Part shown: positions 11,967-16,681 of the stretch, piece by piece
Layout: the number at the start of each line of letters is the position of its first letter
How positions within the stretch are numbered: the first letter of the stretch is position 1
Translations under genes and position numbers: made by a program
Assembly (NCBI GenBank): GCA_934630385.1
Contig: CAKTWE010000037.1
Span: 1 to 16,681 of the forward strand
Length of the DNA stretch: 16,681 nt
Direction: 5' to 3'
Origin: an uncultured Collinsella sp.
GTDB lineage: Bacteria > Actinomycetota > Coriobacteriia > Coriobacteriales > Coriobacteriaceae
Notes under the pieces: generated by a model
What the model saw: the letters and a program-made list of their open reading frames with translations, nothing else
Database searches by the model: none
What the model was told of the DNA's origin: nothing

Positions 11967-13931
11967 ATGAAAGCCACGAAGCGACAGATCGATATGCTCC
12001 GCTATCTCAACGATTGCGGCCACGTGGAGCTCAAGCAGCTCTGCAGCGTTTTGGGCGTGACCGCGCAAACGGTCCGTACTGAGCTCCGCACGATCGACGA
12101 GATGCTCGAGGCCTCCGGTGTCTCCATCCTCTTGACGCCGGGCAACATCGTTGCCGTCGAGGGTGCCCAAAATCTCCCCAACTTACTCACCGAGCTCGCC
12201 TCGTCTGCCCCCTTGGGCACCGATGAGCTCATCGAGCTCTACCTCGTGTTTGCCGAGGACTTTGTGCCCATGCAAGAGATCGCCGACACGCTCCACGTGA
12301 GCAAATCGCTCGTGGAGAAGCGCGTCGCGCGCATCAAAGCTGATGGCCCTTTGCCCATCCGCACCGAGCGCCGCCTGGGCGTGGCGTTTGGCGGCACCCC
12401 TTACGAACGCGCCGTCGCGGGCGTCGACCTGCTCATGCCCTATGTTCCCGGTGTGGACTTCTTGATGGAGCTCGCGGTGGTCGAGGGCGAGGGCGTGCCG
12501 GTCTTCGAGGGCTTGTCGCGTAAACGCATCGAGGCCGCGATGGCCTTTGCCCGAAGCCTGCGCAGCGATGCCAACGAGAGCCTCACCGACGATGCCTACC
12601 GCCGCCTGCTGCTCTCCGCCATGTTCCTGCTCGTCGACGGCGCCCCGGGCGCAGATGACCCCGCGGTCTTTGAGATCGGCGCCGCTGTCGCCACGCCCCA
12701 GCCCTTTGACCTGGACGGTCCGTTAGTCCAGCTGGCATCGCTTCCCGATGCCCTGCCGTACCGCCGTCGCGTTGAGTGCGCGGCGCGCGAGAGCCGCGCG
12801 AGCTTTACCGAGTCTCAGCTCCGCTACCTCACGGGGCTCATGGCTTCGGTGCGCAAGTCGCGCAAGCTCGACCTCGACCAGGTTGCCCAGCAGATGGACG
12901 GCTTTGTCCTCGGCCTTCTCACGCAGATCGCCGACACGCTCGCCGTGGACCTGCGCGGCGACCGCAAGCTTCGCGAGGGCCTGGCGCTCCACATCTACAC
13001 CACGGTGATCCGCCGCGACAACGTCGCGACGGTGCTCGATCCCTACCAGGAGCAGGAGATCAAGCACCGTTATCCGCTCGGTTTTGAGATGGCCACCATC
13101 GCCGCCGACCGCATCGCGGCGACCTACGGCTACCTGCCGAGCGAGACCGAGATCGTCTATCTTGCCCTGCACTTCCAAGTCGCCCTCGAGCGTCAGCTCT
13201 CGAGCCGCCGCGAGATGTCGGCTGCCGTGGTCTGCCACTACGGCCAGGCCGCAGCCAACCTCATCGCCGGAAAAGTGGGGCGCCTGTTTCCCACGCTCAA
13301 CATCAAGGCGGTGCTCTCGCTCCAGGACTACCTGGCATGTGACGATACCTTCGACATCGTACTCGCAACCGAGCGCATCCCGCCCTGTGATGCCGAGGTC
13401 ATCTACGTGTCGCCCGCACTTCGCGGCAACGAGTTCGAGCGCATCCGCTCCTGCGTCAACGACCGCATCGTGAGCGACATGATCAAAAAGCGCATCGAGG
13501 AGGCCGATATCCTCGAGATCCCCAGCGGCTCCACGCGCGAGGACGCGCTGCACCTGCTCGTCGATCACCTGGTGGACATGGGTTCCGTCGATCCGGACTT
13601 CTACGACTCCGTTGCGGCGCGCGAGGAGATCAGCCCCACGAGCCTCAACTACATCGCCGTTCCTCACGGCAATCCCGACATCATCAAGGAAACGCACCTG
13701 GTGGTGGGACGCTCCGCAAACGGTGTGGAGTGGGGCGGCACTCGTGTCTCGTGCGTCTTTCTGTTTGCCTGCTCTCTGTGCGTCCTCGGCGACCAACCGA
13801 CGGTGTTCTCAAGGTTTTACCGTAGGCTTGCGAGCCTCGATAAACAAGGCGTGATTCGCGATCTTACGAGTGTTCCTGCCGAGCTCTTTAGACAGAAACT
13901 CATCGCGGTCATGTCCGATAACGACCGGTAA
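11967..13931 (+). CDS. PTS-controlled transcriptional regulator, LicR/MtlR type (HTH-PRD-EIIB-EIIA)
   Basis: A 654-residue modular activator whose activity is set by PTS phosphorylation. Residues 1-60 form a first helix-turn-helix (LKQLCSVLGVTAQTVRTEL); 85-140 a second (MQEIADTLHVSKSLVEKRV). Residues about 165-300 fit a first PRD with no histidine at the expected sites. Residues about 305-412 are a clear PRD with H342 (LALHIYTTVIRR) and H402 (YLALHFQ). An EIIB-like domain starts near 415 with C423 in VVCHYG, and a C-terminal EIIA domain has H567 in IAVPHGN. The start has a strong AAAGGAGG site. It leads an operon with EIIA and EIIBC genes, so it probably activates that operon when the sugar is present and HPr is charged. 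Substrate unknown. Confidence 0.88.
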   Translation: MKATKRQIDMLRYLNDCGHVELKQLCSVLGVTAQTVRTELRTIDEMLEASGVSILLTPGNIVAVEGAQNLPNLLTELASSAPLGTDELIELYLVFAEDFVPMQEIADTLHVSKSLVEKRVARIKADGPLPIRTERRLGVAFGGTPYERAVAGVDLLMPYVPGVDFLMELAVVEGEGVPVFEGLSRKRIEAAMAFARSLRSDANESLTDDAYRRLLLSAMFLLVDGAPGADDPAVFEIGAAVATPQPFDLDGPLVQLASLPDALPYRRRVECAARESRASFTESQLRYLTGLMASVRKSRKLDLDQVAQQMDGFVLGLLTQIADTLAVDLRGDRKLREGLALHIYTTVIRRDNVATVLDPYQEQEIKHRYPLGFEMATIAADRIAATYGYLPSETEIVYLALHFQVALERQLSSRREMSAAVVCHYGQAAANLIAGKVGRLFPTLNIKAVLSLQDYLACDDTFDIVLATERIPPCDAEVIYVSPALRGNEFERIRSCVNDRIVSDMIKKRIEEADILEIPSGSTREDALHLLVDHLVDMGSVDPDFYDSVAAREEISPTSLNYIAVPHGNPDIIKETHLVVGRSANGVEWGGTRVSCVFLFACSLCVLGDQPTVFSRFYRRLASLDKQGVIRDLTSVPAELFRQKLIAVMSDNDR

Positions 13932-13954
13932 TTCGATAGATAAGGGAGGATCTG

Positions 13955-14413
13955 ATGCTTGAAACCATGATGGGCCCGGGCGACGTTCATATCGGCGTTG
14001 CGCCCGTGGCTGTCACCAAGCAAGATGCCATCAAAGCGGTCTCAGGGCTGTGCATGGATTCGGGTGCGTCGTTTGACGAGCTCTGCGCCGCATTCAATAA
14101 GCGAGAGGAGGAGGGGTCAACCGGCTGCGGAGGTGGTATCGCCATTCCGCACGCTAAGATCGCCGGAGAGGTGACGCCTAAGGTCGTGGTGGTTCGCTTT
14201 GCCGAGCCCATCGATTGGGAGGCCATCGATGACGAGCCTGTCGAGGTTGCCGTCTGTCTGGTGATGCCCATGGTCGATGAGGGCAATACCCATCTGGCCG
14301 TGGTGTCGCGCTTTGCTCGCAAGCTGGCGTCGAGAGACTTTATCGAGAAACTCAAGACGATTCCGAGCGAGGCTGAACTGTATTCGTATCTGATCGAGAA
14401 TGTGGAGGACTGA
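13955..14413 (+). CDS. PTS EIIA component, fructose/mannitol type
   Basis: A 152-residue cytoplasmic EIIA. The active-site signature IAIPHAK places the phosphorylated histidine at H66. The start is ATG at 13955, with AAGGGAGGA upstream, 23 bases after the regulator stop. Its end overlaps the ribosome binding site of the EIIBC gene, and the two genes are one base apart, so they are surely co-translated. It should pass phosphate from HPr to C9 of the EIIBC protein and, in part, reflect transport activity to the PRD regulator upstream. Confidence 0.92.
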   Translation: MLETMMGPGDVHIGVAPVAVTKQDAIKAVSGLCMDSGASFDELCAAFNKREEEGSTGCGGGIAIPHAKIAGEVTPKVVVVRFAEPIDWEAIDDEPVEVAVCLVMPMVDEGNTHLAVVSRFARKLASRDFIEKLKTIPSEAELYSYLIENVED

Positions 14414-14414
14414 C

Positions 14415-15818
14415 ATGAAGATTGTCGGTGTCACCAAATGTCCAACGGGTATCGCACACACCTATCTTGCAGCCCAAAAGCTGGAGGAGGCCGGTAAGGA
14501 TCTGGGCTATGAGGTCAAGATCGAGACCCAGGGCTCCCAGGGAACCGAGAACAAGCTCACGTCCGCCGAGATTGCTGCGGCCGACTACGTAGTCATCGCC
14601 GCCGACGTGGCGATCGACGAGAAGGAGCGCTTTGCCGGCAAAGAGCTCACCGAGCTCGAGATTAAGCCGGTTATCAAGGACGCCGCCGCCGTGCTCAAGG
14701 CGCTGCCGCAGACGTCTGTCAAGATGGGCGGCACCGCTGTCGCCGCGTCTGACGACACCTCCAAGGTGAGCCCCGTCAAGGCCCTTATGAACGGCGCCTC
14801 GCACATGATCCCGTTTGTCGTGGTCGGCGGCCTGTTCATCGCCCTGTCCATCGCGCTTGGCGGTACCGCCACGGCCGACGGCATGGCGGTTGCCGAGGGC
14901 TTCTGGAGCACCATGAACGCCATCGGCGGCGCTGCCTTCGGCCTCATGTACCCCATCCTCGCGGGCTACATCGCCTATTCCATTAGCGGGCGTGCGGCAC
15001 TCGCCCCGGCAATGATCGGCGCTCAGGTTGCAGTGACGCCGGCCATTCTGGGTACCGAGGCGGGTACCGGATTCCTGGGTTGCATCGTCATGGGCTTTGC
15101 CGCTGGCTACCTCGTCAAATGGTTCAACAGCTGGCCCGTTCCGCAAGCCATTAAGCCTATTATGCCCATTTTTGTTATCCCGCTCGTCGGCACCGGCCTG
15201 ATTTCTGCCGTCTTCATCCTTGTTCTGGCACAGCCCGTTGCCTGGCTCATGACCTCGCTCAACGCGCTGCTCGCGAGCCTCGCTGCCGATACCTCCACGA
15301 GCATCCTGCTCGGCCTCGTGCTCGGCGGCATGGTCGCCGTCGACATGGGTGGCCCAGTCAACAAAGTCGCCTTCCTCTTTGGTACCGCCGCTATCGCCGA
15401 GGGCAACCCCGAGATCATGGGCATGGTCGCCGCTGCCATCCCCGTGCCGCCGCTTGCTTGCGGTCTCGCCACCCTCATCTACCAGAAGGGCTTTAACGAC
15501 GAGCAGAAGAGCTCCGGCGTCTCCGCCCTGCTCATGGGCCTCATCGGCATCACCGAGGGCGCTATTCCCTTTGCTGCTGAGGATCCCGGCCGCGTGCTCC
15601 CGAGCATCATCGTCGGTTCTGCCGTCGCAGGCGCCGTCGCAGGTGTCTTTGGCATCACCGACGTTGTGCCTCACGGCGGCCCCATCGTGGGTGTCCTGGG
15701 CGCCACCAACAACCTGCTGCTGTTCCTGGTCGCCATCCTCGCCGGTACACTTGTTGCCGCTGCGCTGATCGCTGCCTTTAAGAAGGCTGCCGACAAGAAG
15801 GCAGCTGCGGCTGCCTAA
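14415..15818 (+). CDS. PTS fructose-family transporter subunit EIIBC
   Basis: A 467-residue fusion. Residues 1-100 are EIIB of the fructose type, with phosphorylated C9 in TKCPTGIAHT. A short linker leads to EIIC (about 118-455), a multi-helix membrane domain with GGLFIALSIALGG, MGGPVNKVAF, the signature ITEGAIPFAAEDP, and a VVPHGGPIVG segment. It ends in a lysine/alanine tail. The start is ATG at 14415, six bases after GGAGG (14404-14408); an upstream in-frame ATG at 14400 lies inside the EIIA gene and lacks a site. It imports and phosphorylates a sugar of the fructose/mannose group; the exact sugar cannot be read from sequence. Confidence 0.93.
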   Translation: MKIVGVTKCPTGIAHTYLAAQKLEEAGKDLGYEVKIETQGSQGTENKLTSAEIAAADYVVIAADVAIDEKERFAGKELTELEIKPVIKDAAAVLKALPQTSVKMGGTAVAASDDTSKVSPVKALMNGASHMIPFVVVGGLFIALSIALGGTATADGMAVAEGFWSTMNAIGGAAFGLMYPILAGYIAYSISGRAALAPAMIGAQVAVTPAILGTEAGTGFLGCIVMGFAAGYLVKWFNSWPVPQAIKPIMPIFVIPLVGTGLISAVFILVLAQPVAWLMTSLNALLASLAADTSTSILLGLVLGGMVAVDMGGPVNKVAFLFGTAAIAEGNPEIMGMVAAAIPVPPLACGLATLIYQKGFNDEQKSSGVSALLMGLIGITEGAIPFAAEDPGRVLPSIIVGSAVAGAVAGVFGITDVVPHGGPIVGVLGATNNLLLFLVAILAGTLVAAALIAAFKKAADKKAAAAA

Positions 15819-15858
15819 TCTGGCCTGCCGTCTAGAGCAACACGCCCCTTCCGCGTTA

Positions 15859-15895
15859 GGGCCCCGCCGGTACTTCCGCCGGCGGGGCCCTTTTT
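15859..15895 (+). terminator. Intrinsic terminator of the second PTS operon
   Basis: GGGCCCCGCCGG (15859-15870) pairs perfectly with CCGGCGGGGCCC (15879-15890), an 8-nt loop, followed directly by TTTTT (15891-15895). It lies 40 bases after the EIIBC stop. Confidence 0.92.
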
Positions 15896-15916
15896 GTCGC
15901 TTCTTAGGATGCCCCG

Positions 15917-15949
15917 CCACCACAAAGGTGCCTGTCCCCATTGTGGTGG
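15917..15949. repeat. Dispersed REP-like palindrome, inverted copy of 11662-11700 (copy B)
   Basis: These 33 bases are the reverse complement of 11665-11697 with one mismatch (A at 15940). The outer stem CCACCACAA (15917-15925) with TTGTGGTGG (15941-15949) is perfect. The loop TGCCTGTCC marks the reversed orientation. It lies between a strong terminator and the glmS promoter region. Confidence 0.75.
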
Positions 15950-15978
15950 TTTGGACCGGCTGGACGTGTGTGCATCGG

Positions 15979-16038
15979 GTGGTATCTAAGTTGAGATACC
16001 ACTTCTGGTATATCAGCTTGCGTTTGCGTGAGTACAAT
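15979..16038 (+). promoter_or_regulatory. Inverted repeat and possible promoter upstream of glmS
   Basis: GTGGTATCT (15979-15987) and AGATACCAC (15994-16002) form perfect 9-bp arms with a 6-nt spacer, 110 bases before the glmS start. TACAAT (16033-16038) is a plausible -10, inside a small repeat GAGTA-CAA-TACTC (16030-16042); no good -35 is seen at 17 bases. The inverted repeat looks like an operator. I see no glmS ribozyme core of the kind found in Firmicutes. Confidence 0.4.
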
Positions 16039-16112
16039 ACTCGAACGTCGTACGTCTCAGCGCCCCTTGTGCGTGGACGTCTTGCAGTCACGCGAACGAA
16101 GGGATTTATCCT

Positions 16113-16681
16113 ATGTGCGGAATTGTCGGCTACACCGGCTCTGATATTGCAAAGAACATCCTGGTCACGGGTCTTAAGCGTATGGAGTATCGCGGCTATG
16201 ACTCCTCGGGCGTCGCGCTCGAGGTGGGTGAGGGCGCCGCGGCGCACCTCGACGTCATCCGCCGCGTGGGCAAGGTCGCGGGCCTGGAGAGCGAGCTTTC
16301 CAACATCGACAGCGACGCTACCTGCGGTGTCGGCCACACCCGTTGGGCCACCCACGGCAAGCCCTCCGTCGTTAACGCCCATCCCCACACCAGCTGCGAC
16401 GGTCGTATCGCCATCGTCCACAACGGCATCATCGAGAACTTCGCCGAGCTGCGCGAAGAGCTGGAGGGCCGCGGCCACCACTTTAAGAGCGAGACCGATA
16501 CCGAGGTCTTCGCGCATCTGATCGAAGAGGCTTATGCCGAGACGCACGACCTGATGGCCTCCGTGCGCGAGGCTTGCACCCACGTGGTCGGTGCCTATGG
16601 TCTGGCCGCCGTGTGCGCTGACGAGCCCGGCGTGATCGCCGTGGCCCGCAAGGATTCCCCGATCGTAGTCGGCGTGGGCGA
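16113..16681 (+). CDS. glmS: Glutamine-fructose-6-phosphate aminotransferase (isomerizing), N-terminal part
   Basis: The first 189 codons of glmS are visible; the rest lies beyond the right edge (the complete enzyme is about 600 residues). It makes glucosamine 6-phosphate from fructose 6-phosphate and glutamine, the first step toward UDP-GlcNAc and the cell wall. The visible part is the class II glutaminase domain. C2, exposed after loss of Met1, is the nucleophile; YRGYDSSG (26-33), HTRWATHG (75-82) and HNGIIEN (103-109) are glutaminase motifs. The start is ATG at 16113, after GAAGGGA. Confidence 0.95.
   Translation, partial: MCGIVGYTGSDIAKNILVTGLKRMEYRGYDSSGVALEVGEGAAAHLDVIRRVGKVAGLESELSNIDSDATCGVGHTRWATHGKPSVVNAHPHTSCDGRIAIVHNGIIENFAELREELEGRGHHFKSETDTEVFAHLIEEAYAETHDLMASVREACTHVVGAYGLAAVCADEPGVIAVARKDSPIVVGVG

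Noticed and set aside
12723..13796. A 357-codon open frame on the − strand
   Set aside because: It is antisense to the PRD regulator, with composition typical of mirror frames.
15950..16112. glmS ribozyme/riboswitch
   Set aside because: I could not find the conserved ribozyme core, and this regulator is mainly known from Firmicutes.
14352..16583. A 743-codon open frame on the − strand
   Set aside because: It runs antisense to the EIIBC gene, through its terminator and into glmS. Both + strand products have full family motifs, so this is a mirror frame caused by high GC.

Overview
The window looks like chromosomal DNA from a high-GC, gut-type actinobacterium of the Coriobacteriia, most like Collinsella. 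The reasons are strong GC-rich codon use, compact PTS and central-carbon operons, purine-rich ribosome binding sites, and GGACAG-cored intergenic palindromes. The genus is my inference; no rRNA or marker gene settles it.

Region 1 (1-4793, + strand) is a sugar-uptake and pentose-phosphate cluster. It runs: the tail of a fructose-family PTS EIIC, a GatZ/KbaZ-type tagatose-bisphosphate aldolase subunit, a hairpin terminator, a small transaldolase, a transketolase split into N- and C-terminal subunits, and a stand-alone EIIA. Together they suggest uptake and phosphorylation of a ketose or sugar alcohol followed by aldolase, transaldolase and transketolase reactions. The intercistronic gaps carry strong RNA hairpins, one with a loop that is complementary to sequence downstream.

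Region 2 (about 4791-6994) is an island around one gene, an AlbA_2/HATPase_c_4 (COG2865-like) regulator. It is preceded by ten copies of TTTAGAGAGAT-type sites on both strands, spaced close to whole helical turns. A related 49-bp direct repeat brackets the whole unit. This is the most unusual part of the window.

Region 3 (7038-10454) holds larE (-), a HAD-family phosphatase (+), and an AAA ATPase with a DUF4143 C-terminus (-). Three similar palindromes about 40 bp apart lie upstream of the ATPase gene.

Region 4 (10407-15895) holds a LacI-family repressor (-), then a second PTS operon (+): a LicR/MtlR-type PRD regulator, EIIA, and fructose-family EIIBC, ending in a strong terminator.

Region 5 (15896-16681) holds a second copy of a dispersed palindrome and the 5' part of glmS, which runs off the window. 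No tRNA, rRNA, CRISPR array or recognisable transposase was seen.
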